This document shows, piece by piece, positions 21,146-33,056 of a stretch of 64,000 bases of DNA. This stretch comes from Paralithodes platypus. Its lineage: Eukaryota > Arthropoda > Malacostraca > Decapoda > Lithodidae. The position numbers and the translations under genes are program-made. Where the stretch lies: the NCBI GenBank assembly GCA_032716605.1, contig CM064480.1:26092129-26156128 (forward strand), written 5' to 3'. A model generated the notes under the pieces. It saw nothing but the letters and a program-made list of their open reading frames with translations. It did not search any database and was not told the DNA's origin. Each line of letters begins with the position of its first letter. Positions within the stretch are counted from its first letter, which is position 1.

Positions 21146-22352
21146 ATGAATTTTGCTCATCTCATTCATCTACTTCCTGCCACCCAGCAAAAACTCATCA
21201 GAGACCTGGAAACTTTGAATAATAAAATTTCCAACGCAGAAATTGCCATTTCTTTCAACCTCGTATGTATTAAAGAAAATTTATTACCTGGCTTTACTAA
21301 CATAAAACTTCACGAGAATGCCAGACATCGCACCAGCACCCTCCAGTTTCGTGAAGAACTGGTGAAGGACGAAATAATTGAAAAACGAGAGCTCGCCAAC
21401 AACCTTTGTAAAGAACGAGATGCTCTTCTACGGATTTGGGAAGACGAAACCCCTCCAGACCACCTCAAAGCCGAAATCAACACAGCCCTCAAACAACTCA
21501 GAAGACAAGCCGAAAACACAACCATAAAAAAGCTTGCCCGTCTTTATGGCGGAAACATAAAACTTCCCAAACTAACAAAAGGATACATAAACCTGACTAA
21601 CACCATTCTGACCCTGGACCAAGAAGACCTCCTCAACAAAGGCCTCAACTGCCACTACAGCTCCAAACCTGGCCCCCACCGGAAACGCCTAGAAACGGAA
21701 ATCCTCCTGGACGACATCCTACGACTCAAGAAGGATGGCAAGGTCACCACTACTCCCGCCCTACAACCTACTCTCCTCGCTGAAGCCGCCAAAACCAGAG
21801 GAACTCACCATAGCAAAATCCTCAACAAACAACACTTCCAAGCTGCCAAACAATTAAGAGACAACCCCAACATCATCATCCGTCGTGCGGATAAAGCTTC
21901 CTGCCTCGTGATTCATGACAAGGAGGAATATCTTAGAAAAATGGACGTCATCTTACATGACAACACCAAATTTAAAAAGATCACCCGCAACCCAACCGAC
22001 GAAATCAAACGTACTGCCAACACCACCATCATCGCCAAACAAGGAGGGGTCCACCTTAAAAAACTCGTCGGAGAATACGCCCCTGGTTATGCGTACGGAA
22101 CCATCAAAACACACAAACCTGGGAACCCCCTCCGCCCCATCATCTCCCAGATCCCCACTGCCACCTACCAGATCGCCAAGGCCCTGAACAACCTCCTCAC
22201 CCCCTACGTGCCCAGCCAATACAACCTTAACTCAGCCCACGATTTCTTGGAAATTTTACGAGACGCACCCCGGAACAACAACCACACATAACCCATCATC
22301 TCCAGACATCACCTTTTGCTCCCCAGAACTCGCCCCCACAACATCCTGGAGG

Positions 22353-24977
22353 GTGGTCAGAACCTTAGGCTCTGACCACCTCCCGATCATTATCACCACC
22401 AAAACCAGACTCACCCCAGCTAGCCACAAACACACATACACCAATTATAAAAGAGCTAACTGGGAAGCATTCACAAATGAGACAGAACAACACTTCACAA
22501 CTCTAAACAGTACACCCATCACTAACATCAACAATGCTGTACACATACTCAATAAAACTATCCAAAACACTGACAAGAAACACATTCCAAGAGGTAACAG
22601 AAAAAGACACAACCCCAACTTCACACCAGAAATTCAAAACCTCATCAGACAACGCGACATACTGAAACACTCCCCAGCACCCCACACACAAGACATCACA
22701 CAACAAATTCAAGCACTCAACACCCAAACTAACAACAAAATACAAGAACAACAAAAACTAAATTGGAATAACTTCCTACAAACACTTGATCACAAAACAA
22801 ACCCCAAAAAACTATACAAAACACTAAACAGCATCACACTTTCACATGTCAGCCACCTAAAACCTCACAAAGACGACCGACGTGTCATCCGACGTAAGAG
22901 ACAATTCCCCACAGACCCTGACTATACACCCTTCACCAATCACCAGACAAAGCATATCATCAACAATCTCAAGCACTCACCCGCCTGTGGCCTAGACAAC
23001 ATAAGCAACATACACCTCAGACACCTGGGACCACAAGGCATACAAGCACTCACTAACATATCAAACTACAGCTATTCACACAACACAATACCAGACATTT
23101 GGAAGCATGGTATCATCATCACATTCCCCAAACCCAACAAAGACCCCACGCTACCCTCCTCGCACCGCCCCATCACACTCCTTTGCTCCCCCTCCAAAGT
23201 CATGGAACGCCTAGTATTACAACTAATTACACCTGACCTACCCCTAGCTCCAACACAACATGGCTTTAGGCCACTGCACTCCACAAACACTCTTCTCACA
23301 GACCTTACACAAAGAGCTTTCGACGGCATCAATTCAGCTAGACCACCACACAGATCACTATTAGCCACACTCGACATTAGTAAAGCCTTCGATGCCATCC
23401 CCCGCCACAACCTAACAAACAAAATCTACAACACAAACATGCACAACAACACAAAAAGGTGGCTGGCCAACTTCCTAGCAGGCAGATGTGCACACGTATC
23501 TTTTGCCGGTCAGTCAAGTTGGGATGTGTGTACATGCTTAGATTAATATGCAGGATTCGAAGTTGCATAATAAATCGTAGGCAGTGTCCACCATTCTTTA
23601 ACTGTCTTCGTGGTGCGATGCATAAGGTGTTGATTTTCGGTGTGAGCATCCTGGATTCGAATCCACGGACTGCCACATGTGTTTGTAAATTTCATTAATC
23701 GATTTTAGGAGTATAGTTGGTTGTTGGAAGGAACATAATAATCTAAAATCAGAAACTTTCCAAACGGAGTCCCACAAGGATCCGTCCTATCGCCCGCACT
23801 CTTCAATCTGTACATGCACGATATAACTACACCCAATACGCCCCAAATAAACTTAGCCTCCTATGCAGATGACATAACACTCACATGCACACACCATGAC
23901 CCAAAAAGAGCAACAGATCTCCTTCAACCCTATCTCAACACACTACATGGCTGGTGCACTACAAACAGACTTAATCTAGCCCCAGCCAAATCCACCGCAA
24001 CCCTGCTCACAAGTTGGACAGGAGAACACGAATACATCCCTTAACTCACCATAAACAACACACCCCTAACACATACACACACACCCAAAATCCTAGGAGT
24101 AACATATGATACTCATATGACATTCAAACAGCACACCACAAACATTAAAAAGAAACTGACACCCAGACTTAACGCCCTCAGGTCACTTGCTCACACAAAA
24201 TTTGGACACAACAAAGAAACTACCACCACAGTATATAAACAATACATAAGATCAGTGATGGAATACGCAAGCCCAGCCTGGGCTTCTAACCTAGCTGAAA
24301 CACATCATAAGACCTTACAGACTATTCAAAACAAAGCCCTGAAGATCATTACAGGCTGCACAGCTACTGCACCCACAGATCACCTACATCAAGAAACCAA
24401 AATCCTCAAAGTCAAAGACCATCTGGACATGAGAGGCACTCAATTCCTGGCAGCAGCCTCCACGAACCAAGACCACCCACTAAACTACATGGCAACACAC
24501 CCACAGACACCAAGAAATAGCAAAACAACACCCAGCACACGGTATCACACACAATTATTGTCCTCTCTCCCTCCCTGCCCACCCCGAACCAACTTCCAGA
24601 AGCACATCCATACTCATATCTCTCACCGATCCATCCACTCACTCACAGACAACACGCAGCTGCATGCACGACCTCCCGAAATCCATCCTTCCGAATCCTC
24701 CCTTCCTCGCGAGGACAGAGTCCACCTGGCCAGGCTGAGATGCGGACACCATCCAGCTCTCCTGAGCTATCAGAAGAGACTGGATGACTCCGTTGTCGAC
24801 GCCTGCCCGGGATGTAACACAGCACCCCATACCATTAAACACATCATAGAAGACTGCATTTCACACAACCACTTACGCCAACAACACAATCTACACTCAA
24901 TGAGAGCTCTGTGGGAAAGCCCGATCGTGGCCATGGCCTTTCTCAGGGACTCGGGGCTGTTCGGCCAGGCAGCTTAG
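22353..24977 (+). pseudogene. LINE endonuclease C-terminus and reverse transcriptase
   Basis: It starts with the last endonuclease box (GSDHLPII). The RT follows with ACGLDNI, LATLDISKAFDAI (box A), then the insertion at 23516-23752, then NGVPQGSVLSPALFNLY (box B) and YADDITLTC (box C). There is one nonsense codon at 24042-24044. The C-terminal domain (24117-24977) ends with CPGCNTAPHTIKHIIEDC, a Cys/His knuckle found after RT in Jockey/I-type LINEs. The stop at 24975-24977 lies inside the 3' tail shared with the SINE, so the SINE carries a relic of coding sequence. Confidence 0.87.
23516..23752 (+). mobile_element. tRNA-Arg-derived SINE-like insertion
   Basis: Interrupts the LINE RT between boxes A and B; the LINE reading resumes at about 23753. 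It contains a tRNA-like core at 23604-23675: A-box-like TGGTGCGATGCATAAGG, an anticodon loop TTTTCGG (anticodon TCG) and a B box GGATTCGAATCC, resembling tRNA-Arg(UCG). The outer acceptor pairs are lost. Its edges show no certain target-site duplication, so the ends are approximate. Confidence 0.65.
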
Positions 24978-26365
24978 GGAACAACAACAACAACAACAAC
25001 AACCACACAATCGCCTCCCTCGACGTAGAAAGCCTGTTCACCAACGTGCCAGTGGATAGGACCATTGACATGATTCTACGTCGAATTTACCATTGCCCCG
25101 ATACTCCAACACTGGACATCCCAGAGAAGGCCCTGAAAACACTACTGGAGCTATGTACCAAGGAGGCCCCCTTCCTTTGCCCCCGGGGCAACATGTACAA
25201 GCAGATAGACGGTGTGGCGATGGGCAGCCCCCTAGGAGTTCTTTTTGCGAACTTTTTTTATGGGTACCATCGAGGAAGAGCTCCTAGCTGCCCAACGACC
25301 CGCCGTCTACTGTAGATACGTGGATGACATCTTCGTGCAAATCAAGGACCTCCACGAACTACAGGAACTCCAGCGTCGCTTCATGACCTCCTCCGGACTT
25401 AACTTCACCTTTGAAAAATCAAACAATGGACAACTCCCCTTCCTCGACATCCTCGTATTTCTGAACGACCATGGGTTCAAAACCACCGTCTACACTAAAC
25501 CAACTAACACAGGACAATGCCTCAACGGCGATAGTGAATGCCCCCGCCGTTATCTTCTATCCTCCATCTCCGCCTATGTAAGGAGAGCCCTCACGCACTG
25601 CTCTACCTGGGCCGACACCCACCAGGAACTAGAAAGACTATCCCAAGTTTTAGTGAATAATGGATACTCCAACTCCGACATCTCCAGCACCATCAACCAC
25701 CATCTTGAAAAATGGTACACCCAAAGCCCTCCCAACATTGACCCCCCCAATGAAATTAAGATCTTCTACCGCAATTACATGTCCTCTGAACACAAAAATG
25801 ACGAGGCCGTCTTAAAAGAAATAATCTCCAAGCATGTCCACCCAACCAACCCGGAAAACAAAATCAAATTAATAATTTATTACAAATCCCCCAAGACCTC
25901 CAACCTCGTTCTCCGCAACAAACCAGCTTCCACCAAGATAAAGAGCCTGATGACCGACGATCACGTCATTTACCAACATACCTGTAATTATGAGGACTGT
26001 GGACCTCATTCCTATATTGGCATGACGCAGACTCGTCTTTCACGTCGGTTAACTCTTCACCTTCAGGCTGGAGCCATCAAAGACCACTATCTCACCCCCA
26101 ACCACCCCCACCTCACACGCAACGAGTTAGAGAAACACACCACCATACTCGATAAAGAAAGTGACCCAAGGAGAATACCTATACTCGAAGCGTTATATAT
26201 CCAAGCCTTACATCCTAACATCAACAACCAAACTCTGGACCTTCAGATCCTTCCTTCTGCCAAAAGGCACTACCCTACAGGACCTAACGCCCCCCCTCGC
26301 CCCACGGTGCCCTTGACGCAGCCCCCCGCGCTACCTCCTTCAGCTTCGTCTTCTGCAGGCGCCAC

Positions 26366-26579
26366 ACGTACCACGGAACTTAGGCCACGCCCCTCGACAC
26401 GCAGCAAATCAGCTTTGACCCCGCCAACCGACCAACACCATCCCGCATCCAGTGCGCCTGCGTGAAGCGGTTCCCCCTTTTGCACTCCTAGAATACCCCT
26501 CAACCAATAGGAGACTTTTGCCCCCTGATTTTCGCCTCCTCTGATCCTCCACCCTCTATATATACCCTTCCTGTTTACC
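26366..26579 (+). repeat. Penelope pseudo-LTR, downstream copy (first part)
   Basis: Nearly identical to 20832-21046. It overlaps the ORF 3' end, with the stop at 26465. It is cut at CTGTTTACC and resumes at 27983; ACC is repeated at both edges. Confidence 0.88.
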
Positions 26580-26866
26580 CAACCCCGAAAGGAGTTGAAA
26601 TAGGGGAGCTATCCCCCCGCCAAAGGCGGCTTTCTAGGGCCTTTCCTAGCTGATGCTGAGAGGATTGGGTTCTAGTCATGTGGTGATGGGCTGGTCTATC
26701 CGAGTGAGAACTGAGCGATCTCTGCCATACCCATAGCTTACTCTGACTGTTTCTTTTACTTATATATCTTCTAGATCTCAAGTGGCGGCGTCTTTTCCGT
26801 GGATTGACCTCCCTACTGCCAACCTAGAAGTTGGCAGATTGGGAGCCAAAGCGTCACATTTTTCCC
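26580..26866. other. Part of an inserted block, unassigned
   Basis: No coding potential. A stretch near 26689-26760 (GGGCTGGTCTATCCGAGTGAG) resembles the start of the 560-bp insertion at 35160-35719, so it may be a related short retroelement. Confidence 0.4.
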
Positions 26867-27107
26867 TTACCCCTCAACTTTCCCTTCATAATTGCTGAGG
26901 GGCACAGGGCCTTGGGTGGGGCTTTGGTTTCCCGGGCGTTTCCGCACCCTCCTCAGCTCCCTGCCTTGGAGTGGCTTCGGTCACCCGGGCTTTGTTAGTG
27001 GTAAGCAGGGAAGATTTTGTGGGGGCGCTCGTTTATGGCCTTGGCCTTGCTCGAGACCTTGGGGCTGTTCGGCCAGACAGCCTGGGGAACAACAACAACA
27101 ACAATCT
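26867..27107 (+). mobile_element. SINE with (AAC)n tail, copy 2
   Basis: The same unit as 18601-18834 in the opposite orientation, from CCCCTCAAC to GGGAACAACAACAACAACAA. The tail directly abuts the (TCTA)n end of the RTE fragment. Confidence 0.85.
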
Positions 27108-27982
27108 ATCTATCTATCTATTGCCTGACGCCGTGATCCCCGAAGGGGTGGCCACGAACGAACCTCCCCATGCACCTCTGTCCCCAGTCAGTCGACGCCC
27201 CTCCCCCCAACCAGCACCGCCTTCGTTCATGTAGTTCCTCACTCCATCCTTCCACCTCATATTCGGTCTACCTCTCCCCCTCTGTCCCTCCACCTCGCTC
27301 TCGTACACCCTCTTAGTCATTCTCTCGCTTTCCATACGTTCCATATGGCCGAACCATCTCAAGTTGTTCCTTTTCACACTTTCCAGCACATCTACCTCCA
27401 CACCACACCTTCTTACTTCCTCATTAGTCTGTCTATCCCTCCATGTAACTCCGCACGCACTCCTTAAGTAATTCATTTCCACTGCTCTCACTCTTGGTCT
27501 GAGTCTCTCAACCAACGTCCATGCTTCGCTTCCGTAAGTCAGTGTCGGGATTACCACACTGTCATGCAAGGACTTCTTCACTTCCATACTGACCACCCTA
27601 TTTCTTGTTACTGCTTTTAGCGTTCCTACAACCCTCTTCCCCTGTTGTACCCTCTCCCGCACCTCTTCATCCATAGTCCCATCTTTACTCAACACACTGC
27701 CCAGATACTTAAAAGAGTTGACGATCTCCATAGCCTGACCGTTCAGCTTCACCTCACACTCTGTGACTTCACCCCTTTCGAAGACCATAACCTTGCTCTT
27801 CCCCGTATTTACCTTCAAATTCCGTTTTTCGCACACTGTTCCAAACTCATTTACCAGACCCTGCAACTCCCATTCATTATCACTCATCAGAACTGTATCA
27901 TCCGCAAACAGCAGTATAGGTAGCTCCACTCAATTCCCTCCCTTTTCAGCGATACACCAACATCCACTGTTGCTCAACAACA
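27108..27982 (-). mobile_element. RTE-type LINE fragment, minus strand
   Basis: The GATA tail (as TCTA) is at 27108-27121 and the conserved 3' UTR is next. It is truncated 5' at about 27975, just upstream of the FADD box. It closely matches 17840-18958 and preserves the C-terminus that the SINE destroyed there. Confidence 0.88.
27114..27929 (-). pseudogene. RTE reverse transcriptase C-terminal fragment
   Basis: 271 residues from LPILLFADDTVLM to the C-terminus. It includes FKYLGSVLSKDG, TLTYGSEAWTL, WRDRQTNEE and WFGHMERM. The fragment is open throughout, but lacks boxes A and B and all of the endonuclease through truncation. Confidence 0.85.
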
Positions 27983-28238
27983 ACCTTTTATATCATTCTA
28001 CCCTTACTTGATAATGCTGGTTGTCCAGTGAAACGCGTCGTATATCCTGTATCATCATGTACATTTATGTAACCCTGTACCACCATGAATTTTGCTCATC
28101 TCATTAATCTACTTCCTGCCACCCAGCAAAAACTCATCAGAGACCTGGAAACTGAATAATAAAATTTCCAACGCAGAAATTGCCATTTCTTTCAACCTCG
28201 TATGTATTAAAGAAAATTTATTACCTGGCTTTACTAAC
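27983..28238 (+). repeat. Penelope pseudo-LTR, downstream copy (second part)
   Basis: Continues the downstream pseudo-LTR through the hammerhead-like motif (28007-28040), the ATG at 28085 and the first codons of a second, truncated ORF. It ends at the minisatellite. Confidence 0.87.
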
Positions 28239-28323
28239 ATATATATATATAGGGAGCAACAGTCCCTGCTTTATATTTATATATAGGGAACAACAATCCC
28301 TGCTTTATGTTTATATATATATA

Positions 28324-28418
<95 letters not shown>

Positions 28419-28558
28419 GGAGCAACAATCCCTGTTTTATATTTATATATATATATAGGGAGCAACAGTCCCTGCTTTATACAGTATTTATATATATACA
28501 GTATATAGGGTACATATATATATGGATCAACAATCCCTGCTTTGCTTATATATTTATA
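28239..28558. repeat. TA-rich minisatellite with GGGAGCAACAATCCC units
   Basis: (TA)n tracts separated by GGGAGCAACARTCCCTGC TTTAT motifs; GGGA/TCCC can form a small stem. Related blocks flank DIRS E and F at 51276-52099 and 60761-61008. Confidence 0.92.
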
Positions 28559-28860
28559 TTTAATAGTGGCCCCTTCGTCATTGACGAACTGCCTTAATGG
28601 AAGGCACCCTTTCAAACTCCATGCGTTCGCACATTTGAAATGCCCGCACAGGTAGCTTGATGGGGCCCGCATCATAAGTGCACACTTAATCTCTTATGGA
28701 ATCGCCATAAATGATCGGGTACCACTAAAGAAAAAACTTTTAGAAAAAATAAAAACTAATATTAATACACTAAAGTTGCCAAAAACAGCTTCCAACAATC
28801 GTGGATATTCTTGGTGTGCGCAGCCTGACGTCGGGACCCCCGCGTCATTTCGTCCTTCTT
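28559..28860 (+). repeat. DIRS 5' terminal repeat, copy E
   Basis: Starts TTTAATAGTGGCCCCTTCG, followed by the short stem TGCCTTAATGGAAGGCA. It is repeated in inverse at about 50945-51241. Confidence 0.88.
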
Positions 28861-28930
28861 CTACCTGCGACGATACCGCTCGGACGTGTTTTAGTGAGCT
28901 GCTGTATTCGTCGTCCCCTTTCGTCTTCTC

Positions 28931-30266
28931 GTGAGTCCTTACTCATTTGTATTAACCGAAACGTTCTGTGACAGGTTTAGATTAGCTAGCTTACTAGACC
29001 GAGCAGTATTATCGCAGGGAGAGTGTATTATAAGGGTACTTTTTTAGTGTCCAAGCAGCCCGATTGGGTGGACGCCTCGCATGTCTAACTTTTCTTTTTC
29101 AGTTTCCGTGTTACCTTAAACTAGTTAGAAGGCTATTTTACTGTTTTTTTTCCTGCTGAAGATGTTCCCAGGTTCTGTGCGTTTTGTGCGGTGTTTGTAG
29201 GCTCTAAAAGTTGTCACACGTAGTTGTGGGACTTCGTGGAGCCTTGCCCTGCCCCTGGGCCAACGTGTGGTGGCGTCGGCGTTGTGGGAGCCCCTCTGCG
29301 GTTGCCCAAGGCCTCGTGGTCTGCCTCTGTTAGGGGTTTAGCTTGTTTAGGCTAAGTTTATTACTTTATAATTATATATTGTGTATTATAGCCTTGCTTC
29401 CTCAGTACTTGTTGTGTTTTGGCAAGTACGAGGATTATATATTGTGTATTATAGCCTTGCTTCCTCAGTACTTGTTGTGTTTTGGCAAGTACGAGGATGA
29501 CAGGGGACGCCCTGTTTATTGTTGTGGTTGTGTTTTTCGTCGCCCAATGGTCTGGGTACTTAACACAACGGGTTGGGTGTCCTTTCCCGGCGCTCTCACT
29601 GCTTAGTGACCGCCAGGAGTCTGCTTCGGTGGACATTGGACAAGTCCCAGTTCCCATAGTGGTCTAATACCACTTTTTCCCGGCGGGGGGTGACAACCTC
29701 CTGGGGATATTCCGGCATTGCCGGGAGGACTAGCCTGTCTCGCTAGGGTTACTTGTTCCCGGCGGGACACACAAGGTTGTGACTGTTTTTTGTTTTGGTT
29801 TACTATCAAGATTAGGTAGTATACGGGCCTCTCACTACTGTGTCTTCGCCCCGGCGAGTAGGTAGGATGGAAAAACAATAGTCAATGGGTTTATTGATAC
29901 TACTAAAAATTATAAGTGTCATTATATGCAACCCTGTGTGTTTTTTCTTTTGGGTTACTATCAAGATTAGGTAGTATACAGACCTTATCACTACTAGTCT
30001 TCGCCCCGGCGAGTAGGTAGGACGAAAAAACAATGGGCAATGGATTTATTGATACTACTAAATATCAGTGTCAATTATATTACATTTAGTCCTCACCCCT
30101 TTTTTTGTGCAACTTCAGGCATGATTAAGAGTGTGGCCCAATCGGGAAAATAGACTGATCCTGTTAGGACGCTCTGTTTTCTCGGCAGGGCCGGGGATAT
30201 CAAATAACATATGTGAATGTTTCGGTTTATCCTTATGAGCATTGATTCCTGGAAATTATTTTCCAG
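28931..30266 (+). other. Candidate leader intron of DIRS copy E
   Basis: Donor GTGAGT at 28931; acceptor TATTTTCCAG ending at 30266, 70 bases before the gag ATG. Position and motifs match copies B, D and F although the families differ. The interior has a 63-bp tandem duplication (29371-29433, 29434-29496) and a 155-bp one (29801-29955, 29956-about 30085). Confidence 0.55.
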
Positions 30267-32161
30267 ATCACCACCACTTCCGGCGAGGAGCACGGACAAG
30301 GGGACAACCAATCTGGCTGGGGGGTTTGTCACTACCATGCCCTTTGTACCTCTTTGTGTTACTAAATCTTGTTATGAGTTTCCAATTTTTAATCACTCAC
30401 ATTGTATCCGGTGTGTGCCATGCCTGGATAGTTCTCGTGGGACCTGGTGGTCCAAGAAGTGCAAGACCTGCACTGAGCTCCGGCATGGCTTACTGGTTGA
30501 CAAAGATAAATCTTGCTTAATTTCTTTGAATGCAATCAGAATTGCTTTTAAGAATGACTGTACTGAGGTCGCACATAAGTCTTTGATGTGTGATGACCTA
30601 GAATTGTGGGAATACTTAACTGTCAAAGAACCCCCTGCCCCTCTCTTGCCTAAATCTCGCAGGGCTTTCACCAGTAAATCTCCCAAAGATAGTAAAACTA
30701 AACCTAAATTTCTGTCAAAGGAACATATTAGCTCAAGTGACAGTAGTGACAGTGAAGGGACTGAACCCCTCAGCCACAGTCCAAGTCGCCGGGGACTAGC
30801 AAGACGTCCTCCCCGACTCACCGGACCAAGACATCCTCTTCTAGCCGGAAGAGAAAGGCGGAAGAGTCAATATCTTCTTCTCGGAAGTCGTCCTCCGAAC
30901 GACATAGCAAGAAATCTCGTTCGGGGTCTGCTGATGTTGGTTCCCGGCGTAGAACCGAGCATAGTAAGTCTTCCTCAGCTTCCACCTCCGCTAAGCCTGA
31001 CATTCGATCCGGCAGCTCGGTGGTGAGACCGGAGGATGAGGCAGCAACTCGGGGTGATGTTCTCAATGTGCTTACTACCTCTAAGTTAAACAAGCAGGAC
31101 TTTGTAATCCTACAGGTTTCTAGTCATGCCAAGGTTCACTGTTTGCCACCAAAAGTGTTAGCAGACAAATACCAGGGTTATAGGGTGGTGGACGAGTCGG
31201 ATACTAGGTGTCTCTTTAGATAATAGAGGTGAACGCCTATCTAGTGGTTGTGTGGGGCACCAACGGGTATTGTCTCAGTCAGTGTTCCCCCAAGCAATTG
31301 TTAATCGTCCACCAATACCTACACATGTACCTACTCCTCAGGAAATACCGATGCTTGATCTTAATCCTCAAGATATGCTTAACCATGTCACTAATCACCT
31401 CACGATACTAGGGGCCCCATGTGATTTTTCCGCAGCTCCGGACTTGAACCTGGACGCTTTGGACTCTGTGCACCCCAGCGAGGTGGAAGCGGAGGGTGAG
31501 TCGGATGTTGCATATATTCCATCCGCACAACCTAATGAACACACTAGTAACCGACCTCAGAGTCGCCTCAATATGTCTATTACACACAGCGGGTCAGATA
31601 GGGGGTCCATATCTTCCGAGTCTCGTTTTGTTACCAAAGATTACCTAGAGCAAGCTTTTGAGGGTATGTTAGCTAGATTGATGGCTCATAACGATGCTAG
31701 TAATTCTGCTCCTAGTACTTCCCATACGTCTGTCGGTTCGGGTGTGCCAGATGCTCTCCCGCCAAAGCCAGTTCGTTCTCTTGAGCCAGCCCCTGTGCCG
31801 GCGAAACAGGAAGTTAACGTAAAGCTACCTCATAGTCTGTCAACAGCTAGTACCTTTGTTACGCAGTCATCACCTATCACCACAACTAATGTACAACTGA
31901 TATCTGATGTCATTCCTCCCACTTTAGACAAAATCCCTACCCATCCGGGACCTATACCCCTTTTGTATGGTCAGGATGTCTCATGGTCCAAATTTTGTGC
32001 TCTCAATCCGGCGCTGGCAGTAACTACTTTGTCGGGAGAGCAACCGGTCCCTGCTGAGTTGGAAATACAAATTAATAAGCATAAGAAATTACGAGCTCTG
32101 GACTCGTCTGGTAGGACCTTAGATATAACAGTTAAGGCAGTACCCAATCTCTTTAAGGAGA

Positions 32162-33056
32162 TCTTCCGGGCATACTCTCATGAAAGTGCTCAGAACGGCA
32201 ATATTTCGCAACCCGATATATGGCATCATCACCCATCCCTCTGTCATCAGTGAAAGTCCTGAGGCGATATTCAGTCTGGAAGCATTTTATTTCTGGGCTA
32301 GTTTCAAACTTTCGCGGGCGCAGACGCGTACAGACGCGTAGAAAATGCTTTATTGGTTTCGGAATTGCAAACAAAAAAATATGAAAAAAATGAATTTTTG
32401 GTGAAAATATGACCTTCTTAGATATTTTTCCTAGCAGTATCTGGTACTCAACCCTGGTAACAACGAAGGGTGTGGTGGTGGTGGAGGAGAAAGAGCAGTG
32501 TGGTCCAAGCCGCGAGAGAGGTAGGGTGCGGCTGGCCGGCTGGCTTGCAACAGCTCTCGTGCCTTAGTACCTCACGTAAGAAAGTTCACTTGTCAGCGTT
32601 ACTCTGACGCAACCAAACATGCTACAACAATGATTCTGGTGTCATTGGAAAGGGCATAAAATTCCCTACAATAAACTGGCTCCATTTTTTTAAATTTCTT
32701 AACCATTTCGACACAGCAACCCGAGACATTTGTCACCTAATTTGTACCTAATTGCAAACTCCCTCATTGCAAAATTAGATCAAAAATGGAAAAAGTAAGG
32801 CAGTTATATTGTAACTACACCTATTGTTAGTACCCCCAATGCATTGAAACAATCAAGCAACAACATTTAAATGAGCGTTGGATTTTACAAAAAGTCATTA
32901 AATTTACACACTAATTACACCTAACTCAAAAAATAATTGTCCTAGATAATTAAAATTTTGGAAATTTCTTAGTTTTTAGGTCCCCTATAAGTGTGCCAAA
33001 TATAAATGAAATTGAACGAATTCCACTGACACGTTCATAAGAATATGCCCGGAAGA
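32162..33056. mobile_element. DNA transposon-like insertion with 27-bp inverted ends
   Basis: The ends TCTTCCGGGCATA-TCT-ATGAA match in inverse over 27 bp with three mismatches. It interrupts gag E between FKE and PDYIIYS. The 895 bp are AT-rich with no transposase. No target duplication could be defined, and the family is unknown. Confidence 0.68.

Larger units (their letters stand above)
22289..24994 (+). mobile_element. LINE with (AAC)n tail, 5'-truncated, in Penelope ORF
   Basis: Flanked by a perfect 15-bp target-site duplication AACAACAACCACACA (22274-22288 and 24995-25009). It begins inside the endonuclease and ends in (AAC)n. Its last 60 bases match the SINE 3' end. It contains an insertion at 23516-23752. 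It restores the Penelope frame when removed with one duplication copy. Confidence 0.92.
21146..26465 (+). pseudogene. Penelope-like RT with GIY-YIG endonuclease, split
   Basis: 21146-22288 encodes the N-terminal region and RT fingers (RRADKASCLVI, YGTIKTHKPGNPLRPI). After the LINE, 25010-26465 encodes the RT core: ASLDVESLFTNVP, GVAMGSPLG and CRYVDDIF. The connector with LPFLDI and VYTKPTN follows, then the GIY-YIG domain (HTCNYEDCGPHSYIGMTQ...RLTLHLQAGAIKDH). The element would nick DNA with GIY-YIG and prime reverse transcription at the nick. An extra T in the run at about 25250-25258 shifts the frame between GSPLG and the YVDD box. The C-terminal tail reads into the second pseudo-LTR. The ATG at 21146 is chosen because the pseudo-LTR copy repeats it. 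Confidence 0.9.
20832..28238 (+). mobile_element. Penelope-like element 1, tandem pseudo-LTRs, with nested LINE and SINE/RTE
   Basis: A pseudo-LTR (20832-21299, including the first codons of the ORF) precedes the RT/GIY-YIG ORF. The same 468 bp recurs downstream as 26366-26579 plus 27983-28238. The partial tandem arrangement is typical of Penelope-like elements. The ORF is split by a LINE at 22289-24994 and the second pseudo-LTR by 26580-27982. The downstream copy ends in the TA-rich minisatellite at 28239. Confidence 0.9.

Noticed and set aside
23604..23675. Functional tRNA-Arg gene
   Set aside because: Acceptor pairing is only partial and it lies within an inserted repeat.
30242..30821. 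Second and antisense frames over the DIRS E gag start
   Set aside because: The frame with the Cys cluster matches gag of the other copies; the rest are shadows.
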